A DNA stretch of 64,000 nucleotides from Roridomyces roridus (lineage: Eukaryota; Basidiomycota; Agaricomycetes; Agaricales; Mycenaceae), in NCBI GenBank assembly GCA_029378245.1, contig JARKIF010000068.1:1-64000 (forward strand), in the 5' to 3' direction. Below are positions 32,844 to 44,291 of this stretch, piece after piece. The notes under the pieces are model-generated. The model did not search any database and had not been told where the DNA came from. It saw nothing but the letters and a program-made list of their open reading frames with translations. Position 1 is the stretch's first letter, and every line of letters starts with the position of its first letter. The position numbers were made by a program, and so were the translations under genes.

Positions 32844-33371
32844 TCTAATGGGATGGAGCAAACGTCTAATGCATTAATCGACTTGTATTTGTAGAGAACT
32901 AAAGTGGTGTATCGATTATATTTTCTTGGTCTTTCTCTCTCTAACTGGGACGACTTGCTGCCCAGACCTTATTTTCCCCCAGCTCAATTTGTGCACATTT
33001 GACGACGACGTCTGGCCGCCGTCCGTCCGCCTTGTTTCGGCTTTTATGCATCCAGCGCGTTCCTATTATCGAGTGGGCCATCTCCCTTGGGTAAGTTCGA
33101 GGCTTTTTCGGCACCATGAACTTCTCGCGATCTTCCGCTGCGTAGTGGCGTCTCTTCTCGCGATGCTTATAAGTATGCTGCCTTGCGCTGGTCGAGATAC
33201 GACGCCCATGGGTCGACTGACTGGGTCGCGGCTTTTTTTGGGGGTCGCGGGTCAGGTATTTGGCCAGAGGACCTGGTGAAACAACCTTTCTCCTTGATCG
33301 CATCATATTTTTTGCGCGTTATTGACACTCCTTTCTGTCGCACATGACGATCTCCCTTGTTCTCTCCCCTC

Positions 33372-34553
33372 ATGCCGTTCGTTCACGAACTCCGTCAGCG
33401 CATCCAGTCACTCTCCGAAGCCATTTCTCGCCAGAGAGAGGTTCTCAAAGACCTCGAGCAGCAATACAGCACCGCCCAAACCGAGCTCAATGCCAGCCTC
33501 GACCCGATGGCACGCTTGCCTTTCGAGTTCTCGTCCGACATCTTGCGTCAATCCCTGTTGGAACCCACAACCTGGGAGTCCTTGATGGCGCTGATACGTG
33601 TCTCCCGTGCGTGGAGGGAGGTCGCCCTCGCCATTCCGTCGTTGTGGACCACCATTAGCGATCAAGGCATCCGGCCCCTGGCATTCCCCAAACTACTGGA
33701 CATTTGGGTTGCTCGGGGGCAGGATTCCCCTTTCTCGCTGTCACTACGCCACATGTCCTCTGCGGCGTTCGATAACACCTTCGCTGCTCTCGAAAAATAT
33801 GCAAATCGAGTCGAGAAACTTGATCTGTGGGCTGGCCTTGGTTTCCGACTCCCGCAGACCCCTTTCGTCGCGTTGAGCTCGTTGACCATTGACGGCGACG
33901 CCGAGGAGAAGAAATGGTCCTTCCACGTTGCTGCAATCCTCGGGTTGCTACGCAACGCTCCGAACCTCGTCGAATTCAACTTTCTCTGCCCCAAACTGAT
34001 ACCCACGTCGAAGGTGGCAAGAGTCACCCATACAAACCTGCGACACCTCCGTCTCGGACGACCAGAGAAGGTCTACTCCGGATCAGAGCTATTGCCGCAT
34101 CTCGAACTCCCGTCCCTCGAAACACTCAAGGTTTCTGGACACGCCGAGGATCTGGACGAGCTCTTCCATGTATCTTGGCCACCCTTGCGCACTTTGCATA
34201 TGCACCTCGGATGGACGAGGGACCCCTTATTGTTCGGCGTGTATGTTGGGCCTACTCTCACTGACCTCGAGGTCACATTTCCGCACACTGATGAGTCCAT
34301 CCTTGCCATGCTGTCCAACCCCGACGTTCTCCCGGAACTTCGTCATTTGGTGGTTCGCGAAAATGTCGGGGGTATCAAGAACTGGGAGCGGAACGCCTTG
34401 ACTTTCCTTGCAACCCCCCGCCCAGCGCTGAAATCCGTTCGTTTGAAAGTACTCAAGTACTATTACGACAAATTCCTCTCAGCTGAATTTGTGGAGGCGG
34501 TGCGCGGATACGAGGGTGGGTCGGTCAGCATCTTTCTGGAATCGGTGGAATAA
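33372..34553 (+). CDS. F-box/LRR-like protein (block member 1)
   Basis: Intact single-exon gene starting MPFVHELRQRIQSLSEA. F-box: LDPMARLPFEFSSDILRQSL. Then IRVSRAWREVALAIPSLW, DQGIRPLAFPKLL and LRR-like strands (SSLTIDGDAE, LRHLRLGRPEK, LPSLETLKVS, LPELRHLVVREN). It ends VSIFLESVE. Its leader (ttgacactc.., cgcacatgacgatctc) is shared with the gene at 36959, its closest relative here. The next gene (34974) belongs to a different F-box subgroup, and the same pair order recurs as 36959 and 41546. It is presumed to act as an SCF adaptor. Confidence 0.87.
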   Translation: MPFVHELRQRIQSLSEAISRQREVLKDLEQQYSTAQTELNASLDPMARLPFEFSSDILRQSLLEPTTWESLMALIRVSRAWREVALAIPSLWTTISDQGIRPLAFPKLLDIWVARGQDSPFSLSLRHMSSAAFDNTFAALEKYANRVEKLDLWAGLGFRLPQTPFVALSSLTIDGDAEEKKWSFHVAAILGLLRNAPNLVEFNFLCPKLIPTSKVARVTHTNLRHLRLGRPEKVYSGSELLPHLELPSLETLKVSGHAEDLDELFHVSWPPLRTLHMHLGWTRDPLLFGVYVGPTLTDLEVTFPHTDESILAMLSNPDVLPELRHLVVRENVGGIKNWERNALTFLATPRPALKSVRLKVLKYYYDKFLSAEFVEAVRGYEGGSVSIFLESVE

Positions 34554-34973
34554 TGGTTCGGTGAGTTTCGGAGTCATCCGTACTCTTGTTGAAGGCTCAC
34601 CTTTCTATCTTCGAGATCTGCTTATAGGAGCTACGCAGTCGGTGACAATCACCCGTGTCCTCTCAAATATTGTCTCTGAGCGAACTGCCTCTGTTACTTG
34701 CATGTGAATGTAGCGTTTGTATCTGAGAACTTAGAAATAAAATTCGAACTTATTCCATGGGGAAGAAGCGAGTGGCCGTGGGATTCGGGCGGAGAACTTG
34801 GCGAAGTTCAAGCATGATGTTTCGCACAGCCACCTTTACGTCTTCTTCTTCACCTTTTCCTTGCCTCGTACAACAATTCCAAGCGCTCCGTTGTCCTGCC
34901 GAAAATTCGGGAATAGTGTTTGTTCTATGTTTCCTTGGGCGACCGTGGACTCACGCGTCCAAAGCCGCACAAT

Positions 34974-36530
34974 ATGCCGCCGGCGACTTCGGCTGACGTG
35001 GACTCTTCCGAGTACCAGGGCCAATGGCTCCCCGCGCATCTCATCAACAGCAACACTCCCCCTCTCGACGCCGAAGCTGCGCCTGTCCGACAGCGCCTCA
35101 CAGAGGCCCAAGCTCGTCTTGGCGCCTTGGACCCTCGGATTGAGGCTCTCGTGGTGGAGCTCACTCGGCTTGCCGATGAGCGCGAGAATCTTTTAGAGCG
35201 CATCCACCAATACAGGGGCGTTCTCTCCCCGATTCGTCGCATGCCTCCGGAGCTGCTTGGGGACATCTTCGCATCCGTCTCGTACAAGCGGACCATCTCC
35301 TCAGAGTATGACGAGACTACGGTGGAACAGCCCCCGTGGTTTCTCGGGCATATTTGCAGATCCTGGAGGGAAACAGCGCTCGGGTTCTCTTCCCTCTGGA
35401 GCTCATTCCACATCAAGCACGATCATGGCTTTTTTGATTGCTTCCCGCAAGCGATGATCGAAGAGCAACTCCTGCGCGCGGGCAACGCCCCTCTGCACGT
35501 GCATTTCCAGTGGTGGAACCAAAAGACCCCGCTGGAAGACGCCTTCGTTTGGGATCTACTCCTTGCCCACTGCAGACGCTGGAAATCGCTCTGACTCTCA
35601 TGTCTCACGGTCGACCACGCGCGCAGCCTTCTCGATCTCTTACCAACCACGGACGGCTGTCTTTCACAGCTTGAACAACTCGGATTTCTCATCCTCGATC
35701 CGGACCCCGGCGTGTGCGACGTGACTTGGAATCTCCTGTCCGTTGCCCCTCGTCTACAGGAGATCATCCTCGTCGACCGCAGTTTTGAACAGTATTCCCC
35801 TACCTTCGCTGTTCGCTGGTCACAAATTGTGCGGTACCATGGAACGGGTCTTTCTGCTCCGCAACTGGAGATTTTGGAACGATCGCCCAATCTAGTTGGT
35901 TGCAGCCTCTCCATCGACAGGGGAGTGAACCCCAACGACAAAGTGGTGGTCCATCTCAACCTCCGACGGCTCCAGGTCGACAAAGGCGCCGTCCTAGACC
36001 ACATCACGGCGCCTTCGCTCGAGGAGCTGTCGCTCCCAAATCCAACCCCCCACCTCATTCCCTTTGTCCAACGTTCATCCTGCCACCTGCGCATCCTCGT
36101 CCTGACGTTCTGCGACACCGTTGACGGCCTGACTGACTCCCTCACAGCCTGTCCGCTGCTCGAGACTTTCGTCATGGAAACCTCCCCAACGCGCAAGATT
36201 CCTCGTGTGTCATCTTTCTTCGATGCGTTGTGCGTCAAGTCCACTGCGTCGGACGATGTTCTCTGCCCCCGACTCTCTTCCTTCGCGTGCGCTTGCGGAT
36301 ACCGAGCCGACCTAGTCTCTTATAAGGGCCCCTTGTTTCGAATGATCGGCTCTCGCTATCGTTCACACCGCCTTCGCGTCGTCCGGCTTTTCTCGCCCAA
36401 TTTCTCTTGCGATGTCCAGTGCCCAGAGGAAATCGACAATGAGATCGAGCTTTTGCAGGAGGAGGGGCTGGATATAGAGTATCTTGATGATGAGGATGCT
36501 TGGGCGTTCGTGGAGAATCTGCAGCCGTGA
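34974..36530 (+). pseudogene. Long F-box protein with one in-frame TGA (block member 2)
   Basis: Starts MPPATSADVDSSEYQGQW. A coiled-coil segment (RLTEAQARLGALDPRIEAL..) precedes the F-box-like LSPIRRMPPELLGDIFASV and ICRSWRETALGFSSLWSSF. The frame stops at TGA 35592-35594, after RRWKSL. The very same frame then continues open with LSCLTVDHARSLLDLLPTT through LRR-like strands to the natural stop at 36530 (EDAWAFVENLQP). Total length would be about 518 residues. Thus a single nonsense codon separates two well-preserved halves and no indel is needed. Either a recent null allele, or a sequence error, or an unusual readthrough. An intron removing the TGA was not found. The fragment at 41546 is a deleted relative. 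Confidence 0.75.
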
Positions 36531-36958
36531 GCTGGAAGAGGGCAAGTCGCCTCGTGGTTCACGGAGTTGTAGATTATGACAGCTCACAATTCGTACAGGT
36601 TTTCCTCGGATATGATTATTTCGCTGCTGCATCTGGGTGGGAGCCTTCAATAATTCTAGATGAACAACAAAAAAATTCAACTGTCTTATATTTTGTTCAT
36701 CTACGAGTATGACATTGGGAGACAATAATGTACTTGTCGAGGCTAGGAGGCAATTCAAGAAAGAAGTTTTCACTATTCTCATGCTTCACACCGGTTCTCC
36801 GCTGTTTCGCTGTTATAATTACCTCGGTTCAAAGAGCTACGTTGTAACCATCAGTACTGAGGACTTTCGGCATTACAGATTCGGTGCCGAGACCACGGTT
36901 GCGCGTTGTTGACACTCGCTTGTTTCGCACGTGACAATCTCTCCTATCTTCCTCCCTC

Positions 36959-38320
36959 ATGCCACCCGTGGACGAACTCCGCCAGCGCATCCAGTCACTT
37001 GCCGAGTCCGTTTTCCGCCAGAGAGAAATTCTCAGGGACCTCGAGCAGCAGTATTGCGCCGCCCAAACCGAGCTCAATGCCAGCCTCGACCCGATGGCGG
37101 CGCGCTTGCCCTTCGAGCTCTCCTCCGATATCTTGCGGCAATCGCTGCCGAACCCCACAGCTTGGGAGTCCGTGATGGCGCTGGTCGGTGTCTCCCGTGC
37201 GTGGAGGGATATCGCCCTCGCCACTCCGTCGTTGTGGAGCTCCATCAGCGACCAAGGCATTCGGCCATCGAAATTTCCAGAACTGCTGGACATTTGGGTC
37301 ATTCAGTCGCGGAACTACCCAATTTCACTGTCGCTACGCCATACGACCTCGACCACCTTCAACAACATCTTCGTGGTGCTCGAAAAACACGCCAATCGAG
37401 TCGAGAAACTCGACTTGTGGTTTCGTGCCAATTACCATGTGGTTGACTATCCCCTCGTGGCTCTCAAGTCGCTGACGATTGACGGCGAGGCTTTCAAGGA
37501 GAAGTGGGTCCTCCCTGTCCCTGCAATCCTCACATTGTTGCGCAACGCTCCCAACCTGGTCGAATTCAACTTTCTTTGCCCAGAATTGACCGCTTGGGAG
37601 TATGCGACGACTCTGACACATTCCAACCTGCGACATATACGTCTCGGATGATTCGATAACCACCGCTACCGGTATTCTGGAACGAACTTATTGCGGCGTC
37701 TGGGACTCCCTTCGCTCGGAACGCTCAGCATCTGTGGCGACGCCGGCGATGTGGGAGACTGGTTTCAAACATGCTGCCCACCCTTGCACTCGTTGCGCAT
37801 ATACATGGGATGGGGAATAGATCCCACATTCTTCAGCAACTTTCTGGGATCTGGGATCACAAATCTCGAGCTCATATGCCCGGAAACCCGTCGTTCCATT
37901 CTTGATGTCCTGTCTGCCTCGCCTGACCTTTTCCCGGACCTTCGCAATTTTGTGGTTCTCGAAAGTGTTGGTCGCATCAGCCACTGGCAACAGCACGTCT
38001 TGACGTTCCTTGCGACTCCCCGCGGCCGCCAAACGTTGGAATCTCTTCGCTTGAAGGTGCCGCAGGACTGCTACGACAAGTATGTCACGGTTGGTTTTGT
38101 GGAGGCGGTACGCTACGAGTCTGGGTTGATTAGGGTCACCTTGGAGTCGGCGGATGACTACTGCGTGAGTTGTGCAGTCGTTTTTGGTCAACCGTTCAGC
38201 GCTCACATCTTTTCAGGAATCATATGCTACATAATCCACAAGCTTTCTCATAACGAGAATACACCGACTGCTATTAATTTTCTCAAATGGCGCTCCAAGT
38301 GTCAAACGATGCAGAAATAG
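36959..38320 (+). pseudogene. F-box/LRR-like protein with one in-frame TGA
   Basis: Starts MPPVDELRQRIQSLAES in the same leader context as 33372. F-box: AARLPFELSSDILRQSL (one extra Ala). VSRAWRDIALATPSLW, DQGIRPSKFPELL and LRR-like strands follow up to LRHIRLG. TGA at 37649-37651 interrupts. The identical frame resumes with FDNHRYRYSG and runs through LPSLGTLSIC and LESLRLKV to about 38160, where family members end, then on to 38320. The gene at 29444 has RLGRFNSS at this point, with CGA for the Arg, so a CGA to TGA transition explains the stop. Otherwise it is well preserved. Confidence 0.78.
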
Positions 38321-38588
38321 ATGGGATGGACGACGTAGTGTCCCATACTCTCCCTGCTGAATTTCATTTAAAAAGACCAATCTCGAAAAGATAAAAATCC
38401 TTGGTGTACCACGTCCATCGTACAGATATCAAGCTGCTATGACCGCGGTTGTCTCATCACTCCTCGCTCAAACTCGGTCCTATCGCCCGGAACGCAGACA
38501 TTTCTTCAGTCAGATGGACCAGAAGTGTTGGCAAGCATGCTGAACGAAAATCAGTTCTCCGTGCAGTCAACCAGCTTAATGCGGCAGC

Positions 38589-41018
38589 TTACTTGGCAAT
38601 AGCACCCTCATCCACAGGCGGGGACGCCCCCGTGCCGACGATAGTCTTATGCCCAAAACTCGGCGCGCCGCTCTCCGTGACGACGTAGAGGTACGCCGGT
38701 CCCGGGGGATAGATCGAACTCGTCGGCGGCGCGTGAACGGTGAGCGTTTTCTTGTCAGCAGAGAGTGTTGACACCAGTTGGACGAGTCGCTGGTCCATGT
38801 GGACGCCATGCGTTTGGAAGCCGAGGTCCATGAGTGCGACTGCGAGTCTGAGTTACTGCTATATTACGCGGGTTGAAGGACTCGAACGCACCTGTAACAT
38901 CGGTTGTATCGGCGGGGAGAGTGACGGCGAGGTGGAATTCCGTGTTGTAGTTGATCGTGGCTGGTAAACCAGTGTATGACGGCCGAGGGACATTGATGTA
39001 TGGAGGGGAGAAGAACTCGAGCCTATACTCAGTGGCATACTTGACTGTCGTTATATCATTATTCGGATTGGAACCCGCTGCAATAGTCGTTAAGTACAGG
39101 CGAGCTGGAAGTGAAATCAAGCCACTTACCGAGCATGACAGTACCATTCGGCGTGAGGGTCGCCGTGGAATGATATACTCGCGCAATGGTGGATGCCACA
39201 AGCCCATCGGTTGAAAAGCGACTGTCAGCAGGAGCGTTAGGGTCGTATACGACCGGCATGAAAGCTAGAAGGATAATTGTTCTCTCAGGGGCAGACAACG
39301 AGGGAAATTCGTACCTGGGTTGTCGGCATTGCTGTGTCCGATCTGGTCTGGAACCTAGTCGATACATGCGTGAATAAACGCAATAGTGAAGTTCACGACC
39401 ACTTACATCTCCATAACCAGCCACACCCGTCATCGCACCATTCACAAGCATAACCCGCCCATCCGGCAGAAGCACCATATCCACCATGATCCTCCCTTGT
39501 GGCATCATCTCAACCGACCATCCCTTGGCGATCCCCGCGCCGTTCAACACCATCCGGATACACTGCGCCGAGGTCGGGTCCTGCGACGATATTTCCGACG
39601 GGGGGATGGTGTCGCTGAGAGTCGACCCGCCGCAGATCATGATCTCCGGTGTGTAGTCGTTTTGAGGGGAAAGCGGGAGGAGAACGTGGCTTGCGGAGAA
39701 TGGGGAGCTTGGGTAGTAGATGTATCAGGTGGAGGCATTCTGTGGTCGTCGCTCAAATCTACACACCTAATACGAACGCCGTTGGGAATCCCTGGAAGCC
39801 GAGTCTCGGTATTGGTTTGCCAATCGAAGATCATGGCCTGCTGGTTGGCAGACACGAAGATCTTCCCGTTGGGCAGTAGCACCATGTTGGGGAAGTGGTT
39901 CCCGTTCAGAGTGTCAACCAAAAACTGACTGGGTATTTGAAGTCCGTTGAATCCTGTGAGGCGTCAGCCGAGGGAAAGACTCAAGGTTTGATTCTGACCG
40001 TTGATGTTCTGGAATATTTGAAGCTGAGAGTTGCGGGAAGATACCGGGTTGCCTCACCTTGGGAGGAAAAAATTCGTAGGATGGATTATTGACCTCTACG
40101 TAGCGGCCCCATCAGCACGCGGCAAATTTCACAGTGGTGTATTGAGGTTCTTACCAGGACTGTTGATGAATCTTGGGAACACATTGAGCTATCGAAGTTG
40201 TCACTCAATCCAGTGAGACTCACACGTCGGTTGTGGCCCTTGTTGCCATTCAGTTGATGTATGTGGAAGTAATAACATCGAACGTACCCGCCGAATATAA
40301 GAATCGAGCCATCTTGAAGGCGGACCTGACATGAACCATCATCACCTCGACCACTTTCAGGAGGAAGGGGGCGTACAGACGAAGGGTACCATCTGGGGGA
40401 GGTCAACCGAACCCTCGTCTGATCTTCATAGACATCGCAATCTCCAGTTGTGCACGGCGTGAAAAGACGTAGGGCTTGCAGACCATCGGCACCTGATCCA
40501 ACAATCGTCGGCCGAGGAGTCTCGAAACGGTCAAGTACGCACCGGTGATGACGATTGGATTACCACCAGAATTGACCAGAGTCCCGTTACTGAGGAAGCT
40601 CCCTGTCGCGCACCACGTGTTGCTGAGCGGGTGGAGAGCTCGGACTTGTAGAGTGTCGAAGTTTAGCTCGGCGGCCCATACGACTTCGCCGTTTACACCC
40701 AGAGGGTTGTGTTCGCTGCAAACGTAGCTGTTTCAGAGCTTGGAGTGGAACGGACTTCGAATATGCCTACACTTTATCGTAGATGATGGCCGTGGTCTCC
40801 GAGGTCACTGCGAGCTGCATAGCGCTGACGCCGCTGGTCCTGAGAGAAAGGTCAGCGACCGGTCAGCCCGGATACGTGAAATAACGATTTGAATGACCCT
40901 ACCCCATCTGAACTAGGGACCAGGCGCCGGGGATCGAGTCCCGGGCGACGGTTTCGCCCAGGGTCAAAGGGAGACGCAAAGAAAGTACGAGGAGCAAGAT
41001 CTGAAGACTCCGGGGCAT
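38589..41018 (-). CDS. Copper radical oxidase, glyoxal-oxidase type
   Basis: Minus-strand gene with about ten exons. A signal peptide starts the product (MPRSLQILLLVLSLRLPLTLG). Kelch-like beta-propeller segments follow, then a C-terminal DUF1929 domain. The residues expected of the radical-copper site can be picked out: Cys in NTWCATGSF, Tyr in SPRWYPSSVRP, the Tyr-His pair in RVYHSTATL, and His in FQTHGVHMDQR. Such enzymes (CAZy AA5, glyoxal-oxidase group) oxidise aldehydes or alcohols with release of hydrogen peroxide and can feed lignin peroxidases. Signature segments NGTLVNSGGN, IFGGYV and FFPPK are present. Convergent with the F-box gene at 36959; it sits between two members of the duplicated F-box block. 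Exact substrate not predictable. Confidence 0.88.
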
Positions 41019-41545
41019 GGTGTGCTTCGAGTTCAGTTCATGGTTCGTTCAGTTGGGCTTCTTATACGCCTGGGTGGCATTCAATTGTCCCTGGTTCCGC
41101 TGCTTCGGTCTTCTGAACGGCTTCCAGGACAGACAGATGTTGGACAGATGTGGGAAATAAACCCACTGAGCGCTCACCTGCGCTCACGTAGAGAGTCACG
41201 AGTGCGCTTAGCATTCCCGCTAAATTCCCGCGGCTTTCAAGGGAGTTCAAGGGTGATGCCTGGTGATGCTTGGCATAGTGTGATTTCAGAATATCCGATG
41301 GTTCTTTCTTCAGAGCTGGGAGGCGGGTCCGAGGGAGTCTGCTGAGGGACGACGCCAATGCGCATGGTGGTGAGAGGAAAGCGAAGGATATTGTTTGGAG
41401 TTGCTTCGTCATGATCCGCACAGCCCCGATCACTTTTGTGAACCTTTCTAGCGGCACGGTGTTCTTTCAAAGTCCGGAAATACGGTATGTCGTATGTGCC
41501 CTGGACCTGGCTAGACGTGGACTCACGCGCTCAAAGCCGCACACG
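41019..41545. other. Upstream region between copper radical oxidase and F-box fragment
   Basis: No gene seen. The last 70 bases (gtggactcacgcg, caaagccgcacac) match the leader of the long F-box gene at 34974, so its promoter was included in the duplication. Confidence 0.45.
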
Positions 41546-42097
41546 ATGCCACCGGTCGGCTCTTCTGAATGCATGGGCCAATCTGGGCCAATGGCTCCCT
41601 GAGCATCTCATCAACAGCAACACTCCCCCTCTCGACACCGAAGCTGCGACTGTCCGCTCGTCCGGATGTACTGTGATCATGTTGACGGCCTGACTTCGTT
41701 TCTTGCAGCTTGCCCGCTGCTCGAGACCCTGGTGCTGCAAACCAGCTCATCAAATTGGAGTACTCGTGCATCATCCGTCTTCGATGCATTACATGACGAA
41801 TCCACCGCGTCGGCGGTGAATTGTAATCTCTGCCCCCGTCTGTCCTCCCTCGCATTCGCCTGCCGGTCCCAGGTCGACCTTGTCTCCCTCAAGGACCCCT
41901 TGTTTCGAATGATCAGCTCTCGCTATCGTTCACAGTGCCTTCGTATCGTCCGGCTTTTCTGGTCCAATTTCTACCGCCATATTCACCCCCCGGATGAAAT
42001 CAACGTCGAGATCGACCTTTTGAAGGACGAGGGGTTGGATATAAAGTATCTTGACAATGAGAATGCGAGGGCGTTCGTGGATAATCTGCGACCGTGA
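41546..42097 (+). pseudogene. Internally deleted copy of the long F-box gene
   Basis: Begins like 34974 (MPP, then HLINSNTPPLD, EAATVR), including its leader. A local duplication (ggccaatctgggccaat) shifts the frame near 41580. At about 41655 the sequence jumps to the far C-terminal region: VDGLTSFLAACPLLETLV-like, then SVFDALHDESTAS, CPRLSSLAFAC, FRMISSRYRS, and an end at 42097 (ENARAFVDNLRP). About 1.1 kb present in 34974-36530, including the F-box, is absent. It is not expected to work as an F-box protein. Confidence 0.8.
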
Positions 42098-42832
42098 GCT
42101 CTATGAGGGCAAGTCGTCCTATAACTCACGGAGTTGTAAATTCTGACAGCTCGCAGCTTGTACAGACTTTCAAATTTGATTTCGTATGCTGCCTGCTGCC
42201 TCCTACCTGATCCCATTCAATGTACGCTACAACTTTCACCAAATCAGTCAACATTAATGTTGTATATACAACCCGGCGTGATTTACCTCCGGGTCCTCGC
42301 TCTATCTACCCTCTTCGTTCCCTCGTTCCCGCTTCCTCCGTCTTAGGATTGTCCCGCGCAAATGGCTTATGCTCGCAGTCCATGGGCCGGGTCATCGAGC
42401 CACACCCTGGGCCTGCCTCTACTCTCCGCCTTCTTTTTGCGCCACTTTCACACGAGGTGCTGCAATGGTGTCTTCTCATCCTCGTGATTCTGCTGTTCCC
42501 CTCTTCTCGGCGCTTTCGCTACTACGATCCCAGATCATACAGAATACCTGGACGATAGTTCCGGAAGTCTCGACCCAGCTTTCCGGGTAACAGCCATTCG
42601 CCGCCCGGTTTCGATATCTGAAACGAGTTACACCTGTGTTTTCCGTTGGCTTTCCTTGGGCTTTTCGGACAACACATGAACGGACTCTGTCAACGCGCTT
42701 ATAAGTATGTCAACGCGCTTACATGTAATTATTTTCTTACCAATTGCTGACTTTGGTGTGCAAATCGATATTACCTCGCAACAGGTATAAGAGGCATGCC
42801 TGCAGCTGTTGGACGAATTAACACCCAGTAAC
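42098..42832. other. Spacer without recognised gene
   Basis: An open frame at 42220-42558 with a hydrophobic C-terminal stretch shows no recognisable family. A short direct repeat (caacgcgctta) occurs at about 42692 and 42711. Confidence 0.4.
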
Positions 42833-43646
42833 ATGTCCGCCTCGTACCTTGAAGCCATCACCGTTCGCCGCTCCAACTACGCGTTGACGAGCAAGTCGTC
42901 CGTCTTGGACGAGAAGCTCCAGGATATCATCAAGCATGCGGTCAAGCATTGTCCCAGCCCGTTCAATAGCCAGTGAGTAACCGTGGATCCAATGAATCTA
43001 CACGCTCATCGCGTTACAGGGCTAGTCGTGTCATTCTCGTCACTGGCGCGACCCATATCAAGCTATGGGAGGCGGTTATTGCTGCGCTCCTCCCTAGGAT
43101 GCCGGAAGGTAAGTACCTTACCTTCACTTGCTTTTCTCCGATGATAATGGTTTTAGGCGAGATTAGGACGCGCTTCGCGGGTTTGCTAAACTTGCACAAA
43201 GGAGGATACGGCTCCGTTATGTTCTTCGAGGACCAGGCAATCTTGGATGAGGTACGCGGATATCTCGTGGTCGTTCGTTGCATAATACTCACCTGTGTTA
43301 TAGATGATTAAGAAACAGCCTTTGTGAGTCGTCGCCACTCCTATCCCGCCATCGCTCATACTTAATCTCTGTCCACAGTGTGGCGAATCAATTCCCCGAC
43401 TGGAACAAAAACGCCGCCGGCATCCTCCACGCTACGATCTGGACGGCATTCAGCCTCGAGGGGCTCGCTGCGACCCTACAGCACCCTCCGTTGACTGCCG
43501 AAATGATTGCAGGGCTCGATTTCGGGTTCGATGTGCCGTCCACTTGGAAGTCGACTGCTATCCTGCCGTTTGGTGACCCTGCGGCGGCGCCGAAGGAAAA
43601 GACGTTCTTGCCGGTTGAGGATCGGTTCAAGGTGGTCAAGTCGTAG
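42833..43646 (+). CDS. Nitroreductase-family flavoprotein (Frm2/Hbn1-like)
   Basis: Five exons join in frame: MSASYLEAITVRRSNYALTSK, then ASRVILVTGATHIKLWE, GEIRTRFAGLLNLHKGGYGSVMFFEDQ, a short MIKKQPLF exon, and VANQFPDWNKNAAGILHATIWTA through LPVEDRFKVVKS. The pattern RRSxY near the start, SPFNSQ (substrate/FMN loop), FFEDQ and the central WTA..EGL..LQH helix match the small fungal nitroreductase-like proteins related to yeast Frm2 and Hbn1. These bind FMN, act as dimers, and are linked to lipid signalling and oxidative or nitro stress. About 200 residues, normal for the family. Immediately downstream lies the copia insertion, about 640 bp away. Confidence 0.85.
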
Positions 43647-44291
43647 ATTAGCAAGCAGATTAGAATTTAGAGTGAATTGATGAGATTCAACTCGCAGGTG
43701 CTTCAGATACCGCCAAACCAACGCCTCTTTAGTGAACTTCTCCAAAGTGCGGCACTTCTCGTCGTCCGAAAGGTGCCCGAATATAGGTATCACCTTGAGT
43801 GCGAGTTGAATCTGCGTGTGCCGGATTCGGGGATGGATCCGCAATCGAGCCCGGAGGAAGCATTTACGACGGAGATATTCGAGAGCCTCATGGAGAATGT
43901 ACAACTTCCGCGAGGTGCTCTGCTCTTGTAGAGCTGGTACTCGTCCATGCGTCGGTGGACGAATCAATTCTCTGAATCTGTATTTCCGATCTGCGGTGGA
44001 GGCGAATGGTTTTGTAATGGCTCGGTTTGAGCCGTACCTCCAGTGGTCGGCGGAGATTGTCGAAGAACATTGACAGGAGCCGTTGGGTACTTACCTTGAT
44101 ACTTGTTGCTCTTTACTTGAATTTCTTTGAGGTGCTCCTCTACGGCTCTCACTTTCACTGCGTCCATCATGGTCTGAATGCAATTCTTTTCCGGTTCTCA
44201 CTTGCGGTAAGATATCGTTCGTCAACTCAACCACGACTGCAATAGCAGAGATGACTGAAAACGGTACCAGGTGAATTTCAGGCCTTCCAAC
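43647..44291. other. Spacer between nitroreductase and retrotransposon
   Basis: A plus frame at 43677-43931 and a minus frame at 43476-43967 are open, but neither shows a family feature. Nothing else recognised up to the insertion site. Confidence 0.35.

Noticed and set aside
35592..37651. Selenocysteine or other recoding of the two in-frame TGA codons in the F-box genes
   Set aside because: Higher fungi are not known to use selenocysteine, no Cys/Trp is conserved at these positions in the paralogues, and one site has an Arg CGA in a relative, so simple nonsense change is the better explanation.
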